Notes: generated by a model not told the origin, from the sequence alone. Counted from the stretch's first letter, positions 54,982-63,858 are shown. The stretch is 64,000 nucleotides of DNA from Lentibacillus cibarius (GCF_005887555.1 NZ_VCIA01000001.1:2046001-2110000); one strand, 5' to 3'. Numbers and translations are program-made.

Positions 54982-55434
54982 GTGAATGATCAGAACAAAC
55001 TTCAACAGGAGGAACTATCTCTAAAGTTATTTATTGTTTTAACCCGAACTTTTAATTCAATTAAAAAGCGTGTTGAAGAAGATATAAAATGTCTAGGATT
55101 AAACCCAACTGAATTCGCCGTTCTTGAGTTGATTTACAATAAAGGTGATCAACCAATACAAAAAATTGGTGAAAAAGTATTAATCGCAAGTAGTAGTATT
55201 ACGTATGTTGTAGATAAGTTGGAGAAGAAAAAATTATTAAATAGAAAACCGTGTCCAACAGATCGTCGAATTACTTTTGCAACAATAACATCGAATGGTA
55301 AGGAATTAATGGATGAAATTTTTCCTGAACACAAAGTGGCCATCCAACAAATTTTAGCTGGTTTAGACACTAATGAAAAAGAGGCCATGATTCAACAATT
55401 AAAAAAATTAGGCTACTATGCAGAAGATGTCTAA
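54982..55434 (+). CDS. MarR-family regulator, MhqR-like
   Basis: 150 residues. Winged-helix domain with LNPTEFAVLELIYNKGDQPIQ, the recognition helix region ASSSITYVVDKLEKKKLLNRK, and the wing PTDRRITFATIT. The operator upstream and the quinone-type flavoprotein gene downstream point to an MhqR-like sensor of quinones or electrophiles. No conserved redox cysteine near the N-terminus except Cys34-like C in DIKCLGL. Confidence 0.85.
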   Translation: MNDQNKLQQEELSLKLFIVLTRTFNSIKKRVEEDIKCLGLNPTEFAVLELIYNKGDQPIQKIGEKVLIASSSITYVVDKLEKKKLLNRKPCPTDRRITFATITSNGKELMDEIFPEHKVAIQQILAGLDTNEKEAMIQQLKKLGYYAEDV

Positions 55435-55545
55435 ATTTTTTATACGAACATATCAGTTTAGTAATATATGAAATGGTAATAAATGTTAAAAAATCATTCA
55501 TTAATAATTAATGGAATTCTAGGAAAGAGCTAAAAGGAGTACACC

Positions 55546-55620
55546 ATGTCACAGCTATTTCAAGCGGTGCAATAAATGAAATTACGAGAAAAATTATACA
55601 GTAAATCAAAGGAGATGGAA
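55546..55620 (+). other. Two very short ORFs before the quinone reductase gene
   Basis: MSQLFQAVQ (55546-55575) stands behind a strong AAAAGGAG, and is followed at once by MKLREKLYSKSKEME (55576-55623), whose stop overlaps the next gene start. They may be a leader peptide or the rest of a deleted gene. Coding is uncertain. Confidence 0.3.
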
Positions 55621-55623
55621 TAG

Positions 55624-56235
55624 ATGTCAAACGTAAAATTAGCAGTAGTTTTCTATAGCATGGGGGGTACCAACTATCAATTAGCGAAATGGGCTGAAGA
55701 AGGAGCTAAACAAGCAGGTGCGGAAGTTAGCGTATTGAAGGTGCAAGAATTAGCTCCTGATTCTGTTATTGAGGGAAATGAAAGTTGGAAAGCAACTGTC
55801 GAAGCAACGAAAGATGTTCCAGTAGCAACTTCAGAAGATATTGAGTGGGCCGATGCAATTATATTCAGTATGCCAACACGATTCGGTAACTTGCCGTCAC
55901 AAATGAAACAATTCCTTGATATTCAAGGCGGATTATGGGGAAGTGGTAAGACAGTGAATAAAGTAGTAAGTGGTATGACTTCTGCACAAAACCCACATGG
56001 CGGTCAGGAAGCTACATTGTTATCCCTATATACTTCTATGATGCACTGGGGTGCTATTATTGCTACACCTGGTTACTCAGATCCGGTACTATTCGGTGCT
56101 GGTGGAAATCCATACGGAACAAGTGTAACAGTTGATCAGGAAGGCAAAATGGTTGAAGATGTTGAAGATGCCGTGAAGTATCAAGCAAAACGTACAGTGA
56201 CAGTTGCAGAGTGGGTTAAAAAAGGAAAACAATAA
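55624..56235 (+). CDS. NAD(P)H:quinone oxidoreductase, WrbA-type flavoprotein
   Basis: 203 residues. Flavodoxin fold: FMN phosphate loop FYSMGGTNYQLAKW, MPTRFGNLPSQMKQFLD with GGLWGSGK, and the SGMTSAQNPHGGQEATLLSLYTSMMHWG block. WrbA enzymes reduce quinones by two electrons, avoiding semiquinones. AAAGGAGATGG precedes it. Placement after an MhqR-like regulator supports a quinone-detoxification role. Confidence 0.9.
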   Translation: MSNVKLAVVFYSMGGTNYQLAKWAEEGAKQAGAEVSVLKVQELAPDSVIEGNESWKATVEATKDVPVATSEDIEWADAIIFSMPTRFGNLPSQMKQFLDIQGGLWGSGKTVNKVVSGMTSAQNPHGGQEATLLSLYTSMMHWGAIIATPGYSDPVLFGAGGNPYGTSVTVDQEGKMVEDVEDAVKYQAKRTVTVAEWVKKGKQ

Positions 56236-56254
56236 AGGATGAATCTATATATGG

Positions 56255-56286
56255 AAAGAGCCAATCAAACACTGATTGGCTCTTTT
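56255..56286 (+). terminator. Terminator after the quinone reductase gene
   Basis: AAAGAGCCAATCA pairs with TGATTGGCTCTTT (13 pairs), loop of 5 bases, then TT. Strong stem with a short U-run. Confidence 0.8.
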
Positions 56287-56409
56287 GGATGAGCAAGGGC
56301 AATTAAAATGGCCACGACGTGTAAAATATACGGTTTGTCATGTGAGCGTTGTAATCAGTTCATGCTTTTATTAAAATAGTTGATAAAGGGATTCGCTTGC
56401 AGGTAGGGA

Positions 56410-56502
56410 ATGCGGTTTGGCGGTTCGGTACTAAAGGTGGTTGCACTTATCATGGCCATTATTGCTTTTATCGGGTGGGCGTTCTTTGGTTGGGAATTTT
56501 AA
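56410..56502 (+). CDS. Single-helix small membrane protein ORF
   Basis: 30 codons reading MRFGGSVLKVVALIMAII, then AFIGWAFFGWEF. A short basic start precedes one long hydrophobic helix rich in W and F. GCAGGTAGGG lies directly upstream, and the stop is 18 bases before the DCC gene. No homologue recognised; could be a true small protein or a chance frame. Confidence 0.35.
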   Translation: MRFGGSVLKVVALIMAIIAFIGWAFFGWEF

Positions 56503-56520
56503 AATTCGGGGGATTTTCTT

Positions 56521-56892
56521 ATGAGTCACATCATTTTGTTTGATGGAGTATGCCATTTTTGCGACCGAAGTGTTCAATTCATCTTAAAAAGAGATAAAAA
56601 AGCTGTTTATCAATTTGCATCTCTACAAAGTGACATTGGGCAAATGATTTTAGACAAATATGGTGCCCCTGCGGATGTTGACAGCCTCGTTTATGTTACA
56701 GGCAACCAATATTACGTTAAATCATCAGCAGCGCTAAGGATTTGCAAGCATTTAAAAGGCTTATGGAAGTTATGCTCTCTGTTGTTGATGGTACCAAAAC
56801 CATTACGTGATCCTGTTTATACCATTGTAGCGAGGAATAGATACAAATGGTTCGGGAAAAAAAAAGCTGTTCGCTGCCATCTCCCGAAATAA
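56521..56892 (+). CDS. DCC-family thiol-disulphide oxidoreductase-like protein (DUF393)
   Basis: 123 residues. Starts with the hallmark ILFDGVCHFCDRSVQFIL (D-G-x-C-x-x-C) and keeps AALRICKHLKGLWKL and YKWFGKKKAVRCHLP, the DUF393 pattern seen in YuxK of Bacillus. Predicted thioredoxin-like fold; substrate unknown. GGGGGATTTT lies upstream. Confidence 0.88.
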   Translation: MSHIILFDGVCHFCDRSVQFILKRDKKAVYQFASLQSDIGQMILDKYGAPADVDSLVYVTGNQYYVKSSAALRICKHLKGLWKLCSLLLMVPKPLRDPVYTIVARNRYKWFGKKKAVRCHLPK

Positions 56893-56905
56893 GAGATCGA
56901 TTTTT

Positions 56906-57055
56906 ATGAAGAAAGTAATTGTAGCAGGGGGAAACGGGTTCATCGGTGAATATTTTAAACAGCAATTATAGAGTAGCTAAGGTGCAGAACTTTTAGTCAA
57001 TCTACTGGTGAATCGTCAATGGCCGATACAATGACAAAATAAAAATGAGAAGAAT
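56906..57055 (+). pseudogene. Remnant of an NAD-dependent epimerase-like gene
   Basis: MKKVIVAGGNGFIGEYFKQQL (56906-56971) is the Rossmann start of TIGR01777/YfhF-type epimerases and then stops. After a gap, GAELLVNLLVNRQWPI in another frame recalls the internal INLAG-x-SVNxR block. The rest of a gene of about 300 residues is gone. Decay by deletion and frameshift is the simplest reading. Confidence 0.6.
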
Positions 57056-57089
57056 ATGGATGTCGGATTGATGATTCGGGGGGGTTAAG

Positions 57090-57635
57090 ATGAAACGTTT
57101 AGCCGTTTTTTGTGGTTCCAGCGATGGCGTTTCTGATGCGTATCGACAAGGTGCTATTCGGCTCGGGAAGGAATTGGCAAGAAAGGAAATAACGCTCGTG
57201 TACGGAGGTGCGAGTGTCGGATTGATGGGGGCAGTTGCGAATGCAGTTTTGGAAAACGGTGGACTAGCCATCGGAGTCATTCCTGAGCTGTTAAAGGACC
57301 GGGAAGTGGCACATCCTGACTTAACGGAATTATATGTTGTTCAGTCGATGCATGAACGAAAGGCAAAAATGACCGATTTGGCCGATGGTTTTATCGCTCT
57401 ACCGGGAGGACCGGGGACGCTGGAGGAGTTCATGGAAATATTCACATTGGCTCAGCTGGGGGTGCATCAAAAGCCTTTAGGACTTCTAAATACTGATCAT
57501 TATTATGACCCGCTTGTATCGCTTTTTCATCATATGGCAGATCAGCAGTTTTTAGATGAAACGTATCGTTCTATCGTTCTTGTAGATGCATCACCTGAAA
57601 CGCTCATAGAAAAGTTTACTGCCGCCAACGACTAA
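57090..57635 (+). CDS. LOG-family nucleoside 5'-monophosphate phosphoribohydrolase
   Basis: 181 residues. Rossmann-like fold with VFCGSS at the start, LVYGGASVGLMG, and the active-site motif LPGGPGTLEEFMEI. LOG proteins release the base from cytokinin nucleotides or other 5'-monophosphates; in Bacillus the relative is YvdD. GGGGGGTTAAG precedes the ATG. Stand-alone gene. Confidence 0.9.
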   Translation: MKRLAVFCGSSDGVSDAYRQGAIRLGKELARKEITLVYGGASVGLMGAVANAVLENGGLAIGVIPELLKDREVAHPDLTELYVVQSMHERKAKMTDLADGFIALPGGPGTLEEFMEIFTLAQLGVHQKPLGLLNTDHYYDPLVSLFHHMADQQFLDETYRSIVLVDASPETLIEKFTAAND

Positions 57636-57771
57636 CTTCTGTTGAAAAGTCAGCAATCGATCGGAGCAGCCTTAAAGAAGATAACCCGATTCACATCGTT
57701 TGGCTAAATGAAAATGTCCACGAGCGCTGGATAGTTAACCAAGGATGAAACTTTTGTAAGTTTGGACGGAA

Positions 57772-58188
57772 TCAATTCACAATCATGACAGGGCAATCCA
57801 CACGCTTAGCTACTTTATGGCTGACACTGCCCAATACCATTTCTTGCAGTGTGTTTAATCCGCGACTTCCTATAATAACAATATCGTAATGATGTTTGTT
57901 GGCATAGTTGACGATGGTGGGCCCTGGTTCGCCGTGAAGAAAGATCACATCATATTTGATATTGGCATGCTTTGCTTTTTGTTCAATAAATGCCAGCTTC
58001 TCTTTGCGCTTTTGTGACGTGTCTTTACCCCAGTTATCAATGACTTCTTCTTTAGAGTCTTTACCGTCAATAACATAAATGATATCAACTTGTGCATGCT
58101 GATCGAAGCTTGCCAGTTCCATTGCTTTTTCCCCTGCGCGAATGGCATGCTCCGAACCGTCCGTTGCTAAAAGAATCTTTTTAAACAT
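57772..58188 (-). CDS. Universal stress protein, UspA family
   Basis: 138 residues. ATP-binding pattern IIGSRGLNTLQEMVLGSVS (G-x2-G-x9-G-S) and the start KKILLATDGSEHA are typical of ATP-binding Usp proteins. AGGGGAATAA precedes it. An extended -10 box TGCTATAAT lies about 80 bases upstream on the minus strand (58278-58270). It is divergent from the SulP transporter gene, a common pairing. Confidence 0.9.
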   Translation of the reverse strand: MFKKILLATDGSEHAIRAGEKAMELASFDQHAQVDIIYVIDGKDSKEEVIDNWGKDTSQKRKEKLAFIEQKAKHANIKYDVIFLHGEPGPTIVNYANKHHYDIVIIGSRGLNTLQEMVLGSVSHKVAKRVDCPVMIVN

Positions 58189-58348
58189 AGGTTATTCCCC
58201 TCCAGCCTCAACTTTAAAAGAAGAGTTAGTACAGTTTACTTGCCGCCAATTATTCTTCAAGTTTTTTCTATTATAGCATGAATCATTATGTGAAAGGAAA
58301 CAACCGAAAAATAAAGGAAAGTGACAATGATCACGTTTACATGGCGAC

Positions 58349-58377
58349 TTCACAAATGCCTTAAAACAAGATATAAT
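58349..58377 (+). promoter_or_regulatory. Promoter of the SulP gene
   Basis: TTCACA (58349-58354), 17 bases, TATAAT (58372-58377). Confidence 0.6.
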
Positions 58378-58451
58378 ACATTTTGTTCACAACGACCCGA
58401 CTTTCATGAGAGTTGAGAGTCATCATATACTAAATTAGAAAGAGGTGCTTC

Positions 58452-59933
58452 ATGAACAGTAACACAATAATTCAATCTTCGTGGTTCAGTAATATCAAAG
58501 GTGATGTACTGGCTGGTATAGTAGTAGCAATGGCGTTGATACCTGAGGCGATTGCTTTTTCAATTATTGCCGGTGTGGATCCGATGGTTGGACTATATGC
58601 ATCGTTCTGTATTGCTGTTGTGATTGCTTTTGTTGGTGGACGGCCGGGAATGATTTCCGCTGCAACAGGTGCAACGGCGTTATTAATGGTTACATTGGTA
58701 GCCGAACATGGGTTGCAATATTTGCTTGCTGCCACGATTTTAACAGGGATATTGCAGATTTTAATGGGCGTTCTTAAACTGGGGCGATTGATGAAGTTTG
58801 TCCCGCGCTCGGTTATGGTAGGTTTTGTAAACTCCTTAGCCATTTTGATTTTCACTGCACAGCTGACACATTTTAAAGGTGAATCCTGGCCGATGTATGC
58901 CATGGTTGGTGGGGCTTTAGCTATTATTTATATTCTTCCGCGGTTTACAAAGGCTGTTCCATCACCATTGGTAGCAATCATTACCATTACTGTCATCGCA
59001 ATGATGACGGGAAGCGGTGTCCGTACAGTGGGGGATATGGGTGAATTAACGCAGCAATTACCGTTTTTCCTTTTACCGGACATTCCGTTAAATTTTGAAA
59101 CGCTGCAGATTATTTTTCCATACTCATTATCTATTGCGATTGTAGGACTCGTGGAATCACTACTGACGGCTTCCATTGTCGATGATATGACAGATTCGAC
59201 AAGCGACAAAAACAGAGAAGCCAAAGGACAAGGGATGGCCAATATCGTATCTGGATTCTTTGGTGGAATGGCGGGTTGTGCAATGATTGGCCAGTCCGTT
59301 ATCAATGTGAAGTCAGGTGGACGAGGCCGACTGTCTGCATTGACAGCGGGTGTGTTCCTCATGGTATTAATCATGCTGTTAAATGACTTTTTAGTAAAAA
59401 TTCCGATGGCAGCATTAGTGGGTGTGATGATTATGGTGTCCATTGGCACATTTGAGTGGTCATCTCTAAAGACGATTCATAAAGTACCGCTTAGTGATAC
59501 AGTGGTCATGATAGCCACCGTCATCACCGTTTTGCTGACACATGATCTGTCAAAAGGTGTTCTGGTTGGCATTGTTTTAAGCGCCGTTTTCTTCGCGTCT
59601 AAAATTTCTAAGGTAAACGTTACTGAATTGGCTTCCGATATGGCAGCTAAAAAAGTCTACCGTATATCAGGACAATTGTTTTTTGCTTCCGTAACGGAAT
59701 TTGTGGAAAGCTTTGATTTTAACGATTCTGTTGAAGAAGTTAAATTAGACCTGACACATGCACACCTTTGGGATGATTCTGCCGTCGGTGCGATTGATAA
59801 GGTAGTTATGAAATATGAACAAAATGGTGTGAAAGTTCAATTGAGCGGATTGAATGCGGAAAGTAATCAATTACTGGAAAAACTGACAGCCCACCCCAAA
59901 ACAGAGAACCTGCAAGAAGCGGTTAATGAATAA
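58452..59933 (+). CDS. SulP-family anion transporter with STAS domain
   Basis: 493 residues. About 11-12 membrane helices up to residue 395, then a STAS domain ([37 protein letters not shown]). Helix 1 motif [26 protein letters not shown] is the SulP signature. Relatives carry sulphate, bicarbonate or other anions; substrate cannot be told. The gene resembles Bacillus ybaR, also found in this part of the chromosome. AGAGGTGC precedes the ATG. Confidence 0.88.
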   Translation: MNSNTIIQSSWFSNIKGDVLAGIVVAMALIPEAIAFSIIAGVDPMVGLYASFCIAVVIAFVGGRPGMISAATGATALLMVTLVAEHGLQYLLAATILTGILQILMGVLKLGRLMKFVPRSVMVGFVNSLAILIFTAQLTHFKGESWPMYAMVGGALAIIYILPRFTKAVPSPLVAIITITVIAMMTGSGVRTVGDMGELTQQLPFFLLPDIPLNFETLQIIFPYSLSIAIVGLVESLLTASIVDDMTDSTSDKNREAKGQGMANIVSGFFGGMAGCAMIGQSVINVKSGGRGRLSALTAGVFLMVLIMLLNDFLVKIPMAALVGVMIMVSIGTFEWSSLKTIHKVPLSDTVVMIATVITVLLTHDLSKGVLVGIVLSAVFFASKISKVNVTELASDMAAKKVYRISGQLFFASVTEFVESFDFNDSVEEVKLDLTHAHLWDDSAVGAIDKVVMKYEQNGVKVQLSGLNAESNQLLEKLTAHPKTENLQEAVNE

Positions 59934-59943
59934 TAAACGATTT

Positions 59944-59987
59944 AAAAGCATCCAGATGCTCCATTGCAGCATCTGGATGCTTTTTTT
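59944..59987 (+). terminator. Terminator after the SulP gene
   Basis: AAAAGCATCCAGATGC(T) pairs with GCATCTGGATGCTTTT, then T7. Very strong stem. Confidence 0.9.
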
Positions 59988-60092
59988 ATTTCATGATAAT
60001 ATCTTTGCAGAATATCTTGTTCCTTTATCAATGTGGAAAAAATAGTGTTGAATAATTGTGTTTTATACATAAGCAACTATGGGAGAGTTTTT

Positions 60093-60335
60093 GTGAAACA
60101 AAATATACAAAAAATGTTATCGGCAATCCCGATGGCTTTTATGTTTTTTGCATTTTATATAGGAGTTTCAGTAGAAAAGGCTCTCAATTTTGGGGTCTTT
60201 GGAATTGGTTGGATTTGGATTATGGCAGGTGAGCTTATCCATAATATTAGATGGTTTTTGGCATTAACAGTAACATATTATGTTGTGAAGTATTTGGTTA
60301 TAGAACTGATTTCAAAATTAAAAAAGACCCACTGA
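60093..60335 (+). CDS. Small membrane protein of unknown function
   Basis: 80 residues from GTG 60093, spaced 7 bases from GGGAG; upstream in-frame starts at 60033 give an unlikely N-terminus. Two hydrophobic helices (about 11-31 and 35-72) and a basic end (ISKLKKTH). No family recognised. Confidence 0.5.
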   Translation: MKQNIQKMLSAIPMAFMFFAFYIGVSVEKALNFGVFGIGWIWIMAGELIHNIRWFLALTVTYYVVKYLVIELISKLKKTH

Positions 60336-60521
60336 AGTAGCGTTCTTTTATTTTTGATGACTGTAATTATTTTATAAGAATACAATGAGGCTGACCTTAT
60401 AATAAAAACTTCGGCATTCTTTATAAGACGAGGTGAATGCCGACTGAATAAGTTATTTTGCCATTGCAAAAGAAAGTCAGGGACGCTGATTGGTTTGGAG
60501 TTGGAGCATCCATACAATTAA

Positions 60522-60884
60522 TCATCCCCGGGATAATCTTTTGAGTATCTTTTGTCGGTAGGTTTGGTAGGCGGAGTTGAGATGCAACTTTCTTTTTTGA
60601 ACGAACGCTTCGGCTTCTTTCTGTTTCTGTGCCTTGCTGTTTTGTGTTTCACCCGTGGCATAGGTTAATAAATCCCCGGAAGTTGTGCTTTCCCCGGTCT
60701 TTTTGTCTTCATTTTCTTCAGGAACAAAGCCGGCATTTTTAAGCATTTTGTATGCCTGATTGAGTTCTGGTGATAGGCCTGGCAACTCATCCCGTAGATC
60801 AAGCTTTTTACCTTTGCCTGGCAAGTCGTCAAAATCACCATTCTCGATTGCTTCCTTGATTTTGTCTTCCACGATCAAGTACAT
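60522..60884 (-). CDS. DUF1992-family (DnaJ-homologue C28 domain) protein
   Basis: 120 residues from the second ATG (60884); the first ATG abuts the ribosome binding site GGGAGG. N-terminal KIKEAIENGDFDDLPGKGKKLDL is the family hallmark, with YKMLKNAGFVPEE following. A polar, low-complexity middle and a helical C-terminus (KLHLNSAYQTYRQKILKRL). Soluble; function unknown. Confidence 0.85.
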   Translation of the reverse strand: MYLIVEDKIKEAIENGDFDDLPGKGKKLDLRDELPGLSPELNQAYKMLKNAGFVPEENEDKKTGESTTSGDLLTYATGETQNSKAQKQKEAEAFVQKRKLHLNSAYQTYRQKILKRLSRG

Positions 60885-61196
60885 GGTCATCCTCCCTTTT
60901 AAGTGAAACTTTTTCTACACTTATGTTTGTTTTCCTGAGAAGATTCATGTTAATCTCCTCCAACAGTACACGTTTATACCTATATTATATCATAGGATGA
61001 CACTTTCTTGACGGCATGTATCTTGCTTGATTGGTTTTTAAAAGATAAGTTTTCTTGGCTGGTACGGGGTGTGAACAGAGGTATCGAAAAAAATCGATAC
61101 CTTTGTTCGTTGAGGTATAAGGGATATCCACGGTTCACGGCGAACATCAACCCTGTGAGACCGACTACAACCAGAGTTTGTGCCTTAATTCAGAAC
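60885..61196. other. Gene-free stretch with a terminator-like hairpin
   Basis: AGGTATCG (61079-61086) pairs with CGATACCT (61095-61102) around 8 bases, then TTGTTCG. A weak reading frame on the plus strand here has no recognisable start or family and I do not count it as a gene. Confidence 0.4.
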
Positions 61197-61406
61197 TTAT
61201 GAATTGTTATTTACTTGCGATAGCTGTTTTTTAGCCATAAGTTCATTGGCTGCTTCCAGTTCCTTATGTTCATCCACTGAATCGCCGGCAGGATTGTCCT
61301 CCTCTTTAAAAGGATGATTAGCATCCAGTCCGTCGCTAATGCTTAACTCGCCGTCCATATTCGCTTGTGCTGGCTGATCAAATTTCTTTTTATGTTGTTT
61401 TTTCAT
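61197..61406 (-). CDS. Small hydrophilic protein of unknown function
   Basis: 69 residues from ATG 61406, eight bases after GAGGTG; an ATG three codons earlier touches it. Lysine-rich start (MKKQHKKKFDQPAQANMDGEL), acidic middle (KEEDNPAGDSVDEHKELEAANE) and no hydrophobic stretch. Composition recalls small spore-associated proteins such as the YfhD group, but I do not claim homology. Confidence 0.5.
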   Translation of the reverse strand: MKKQHKKKFDQPAQANMDGELSISDGLDANHPFKEEDNPAGDSVDEHKELEAANELMAKKQLSQVNNNS

Positions 61407-61467
61407 TTCATTCACCTCACTACATAAGTTGTGTTGTACATATGTTTTTATGTCTTCTTTTTCACCC

Positions 61468-61496
61468 TTGTAATACGATGTACATCGTATTACAAT
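61468..61496 (+). promoter_or_regulatory. Self-regulated PadR promoter with 22-base palindrome
   Basis: TTGTAA (61468-61473), 17 bases, TACAAT (61491-61496). The spacer is covered by the perfect palindrome TAATACGATGT/ACATCGTATTA (61471-61492), centred on the ATGTACAT core typical of PadR operators. A bound repressor would block RNA polymerase directly. Confidence 0.75.
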
Positions 61497-61517
61497 AACA
61501 GGAGAGGTGATGTGAAA

Positions 61518-61841
61518 ATGGACCGTGAGATTATGAAAGGCAGTATCGATATTTTGTTGCTCAATTTACTGAATGGAAAAGATATGTATGGTTATGAAAT
61601 GGTTAAAGTGTTAAAAGAAAAGAGTGAACAGCTTTATAACATGGGGGAAGGGACGCTTTATCCGGCATTGAAACGGATGGAGAAAAAACAGTGGCTCCAT
61701 TCCTATTGGCATGACACTGACCATGGACGGCGAAAGTATTATCGAATCACTGATGACGGGAAAGCGGAATTGGAAAAAAAGCTGACGGAATGGAACAATG
61801 TCCATAATCTTATTACGAAAACTTCGGGGGACATATCATGA
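61518..61841 (+). CDS. PadR-family transcriptional regulator
   Basis: 107 residues from ATG 61518 (MDREIMKGSIDILLLNLL), ten bases after GGAGAGG; a GTG two codons earlier is possible. Winged helix with GKDMYGYEMVKVL, GEGTLYPALKRMEKKQWL and wing DHGRRKYYRIT. Effector unknown; the operator overlaps its own promoter. It overlaps the next gene by 4 bases. Confidence 0.92.
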   Translation: MDREIMKGSIDILLLNLLNGKDMYGYEMVKVLKEKSEQLYNMGEGTLYPALKRMEKKQWLHSYWHDTDHGRRKYYRITDDGKAELEKKLTEWNNVHNLITKTSGDIS

Positions 61842-62713
61842 ATCGATTGGAAAAGCATGTTCAAAAAATGCTGGAACAAACACAGAGTGCAAATGGTGAA
61901 CGGGAAGAATTGCGCGAGGAGCTCCTCAGCCATTTGGAGGAAGCGAAACAGCATTATATGAATGAAGGTTTGACAGAAAAACAAGCAGAAAAGCGGGCAA
62001 TAGTGGAGTTTGGAAATTCTAATAACGCGGGTCATCAGCTGCAGGAGGCGATGTATCCGTACCAGCGTGGACTTTTGTACACGATTGGTATGGGAAGCAT
62101 TCTGTTTGGTGTGCTTAATTTTATGAGTGCTGCGTTTTTGCTGCATGACCCCATTCCCATATGGCTTGCGATTCAATTTTTTACAGGAAGTCTTGTTACA
62201 TTAGCCGCCATTAATATTTCAATTGCAGGAAGGTACGTTTACCTGCTTCATTTAGTGTTGTTTATCAACGTTATCTGGAATGGGATTAATCTTCTAACCT
62301 TACAAGGGTCCCAGTGGCAGATCATCATATTCGGTATTTATGCATTGCTTTTGGTTGGAATGGGTATCGTTGCCATCATTCGCAATTCGTATTATTCAAA
62401 CAACCTGACTGACAATAAACAACAGAAACGCGGACTTGTGTTGACCAGCTATGTAGTGAATTTGTTATTCGGTGTTGCTGTCGTTTGTGTGAGTTTATTC
62501 TTTCTTTGGGCGTTTCTGTTTACTATGGAAAGAAGCCTATTCGCTCTTTTGAATATTGCTCCGATTATTATATGGCTAATCGCGTATAAATTTCAAATGG
62601 GTCATATTACAAAGAAACCGCTAATTTCCATCATAACGGGATTTGTTATTTCAGTGTTGTCTATCGCTATCCCGTTGTCCATTCTGATTCTTATCCCAGG
62701 AAGGTGGCTTTAG
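61838..62713 (+). CDS. Membrane protein with permease-prefix (DUF1700-like) N-terminus
   Basis: 291 residues. Residues 1-70 are the helical prefix (REELREELLSHLEEAKQHY, then GLTEKQAEKRAIVEFGN) that occurs after PadR genes. About seven membrane helices follow, the last ending IPLSILILIPGRWL. Translationally coupled to padR. Such pairs respond to membrane or drug stress in other species; the role here is inferred. Confidence 0.75.
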   Translation: MNRLEKHVQKMLEQTQSANGEREELREELLSHLEEAKQHYMNEGLTEKQAEKRAIVEFGNSNNAGHQLQEAMYPYQRGLLYTIGMGSILFGVLNFMSAAFLLHDPIPIWLAIQFFTGSLVTLAAINISIAGRYVYLLHLVLFINVIWNGINLLTLQGSQWQIIIFGIYALLLVGMGIVAIIRNSYYSNNLTDNKQQKRGLVLTSYVVNLLFGVAVVCVSLFFLWAFLFTMERSLFALLNIAPIIIWLIAYKFQMGHITKKPLISIITGFVISVLSIAIPLSILILIPGRWL

Positions 62714-62716
62714 GAT

Positions 62717-63742
62717 ATGTCGCTAAAAATGAAAAATATCAGTTTCATCACCGGTATGTTGATGTTGTTTTTAATTTTATGGGGAACAGGGTCGCTGGCA
62801 AGCGAGCCGGATGGATTTTCCGGATTCGGTCGGTCAACGGACATTGCCCCGGATGATAGCGAACTTGTATTTTCCTACTATGATGGTGATGATGCCGCGT
62901 TATATACCGTTCCTGTCAGCGGCGGGAAAGCGGAACTTTTGGCAAAGCCAGAGGAAGGGAAGTCGTTTCTTAACCCGACATTTTCTCCGAATGGGGAAAA
63001 GGTTGCCTTTGTCGAACAGTGGGAAACAGAGGACAAAAGATACAGCCAGCTGCGAATACTCAAGCGAAAAAAGAAGTCAGTGGCACAACGGGTCAATACA
63101 GATGGCTATGTCACCGAGGCAGCCTTTTCGTCGGACGGCAAATCATTGTATTTCCTCAAAGCTGGCACATATAAAAATTATTCACCCATTGCTTCCAAAA
63201 GGCCACACGACTTTGACATTTTTCGTCTAGATTTACAAACAGGGGAAACGAAACAAATAACATCCAAAAAGGCATACGACATGTCATCTCTGGAAGTAAC
63301 ACCGGATGGTAGCAAGCTGATGTACAGAACATACCAGGATACGGATCAGCTTGTGTTTCGTTCTATCAAGGATGGGAAGGAGAAGACCATGGTACCTATG
63401 GGTGATTTTGCCTCCAAAGCGCCGATTTTTTCATCACCGACACTGTCACCAGATGGTGAGCATGTTGTTTTTACTGATGTAGCTACGAAAGATGAAGATG
63501 GTATTTTCGTTTACGAAGCCTTTCGAATGGATATAGAAACAAAGCAGGCAAAGCAACTTACTTCCTTCTATGAGCATGTGACAAGTCCGACATTCTTCCA
63601 TAATGAGAATAAACTGATTGTCACAGTAGATAAAAATTTTGCCGGTCGAGATCCGGAGTACAGTTATTGGCAGATTCGCATGGATAGCGAAAAACGGAAA
63701 CGTGTGTCGATCGAGATGCCTGATGAGTTGGGAAACGGTTGA
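62717..63742 (+). CDS. Exported TolB-like beta-propeller protein
   Basis: 341 residues. N-terminal signal peptide (6-28, ending near SLASEP). Repeated PD40/WD40-like blades: DIAPDDSELVFSYY, TFSPNGEKVAFVEQ, AFSSDGKSLYFL, EVTPDGSKLMYRT, TLSPDGEHVVFTD, TFFHNENKLIVTV. Six blades are seen. Third gene of the PadR cassette, 3 bases after the previous stop. No enzyme domain; a sensor or binding role is likely. Confidence 0.8.
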   Translation: MSLKMKNISFITGMLMLFLILWGTGSLASEPDGFSGFGRSTDIAPDDSELVFSYYDGDDAALYTVPVSGGKAELLAKPEEGKSFLNPTFSPNGEKVAFVEQWETEDKRYSQLRILKRKKKSVAQRVNTDGYVTEAAFSSDGKSLYFLKAGTYKNYSPIASKRPHDFDIFRLDLQTGETKQITSKKAYDMSSLEVTPDGSKLMYRTYQDTDQLVFRSIKDGKEKTMVPMGDFASKAPIFSSPTLSPDGEHVVFTDVATKDEDGIFVYEAFRMDIETKQAKQLTSFYEHVTSPTFFHNENKLIVTVDKNFAGRDPEYSYWQIRMDSEKRKRVSIEMPDELGNG

Positions 63743-63858
63743 ATATGAACGTTTCCCCAGTTCAAATAGCTGTCTTTTACTACATTTTTGTGTAAAATAG
63801 CAATCACAAGGAAATATAATAAGTAGTTTCTATCAGGCAGCTTTGAGGGGGAAACGGT

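Noticed and set aside
58472..59449. Long minus-strand frames opposite the SulP gene
   Set aside because: Antisense shadows of a hydrophobic gene with biased codons; no start sites or family match.
61008..61202. 64-codon plus-strand frame before the PadR cassette
   Set aside because: No recognisable start signal or family; overlaps a hairpin and the end of the minus-strand small gene.
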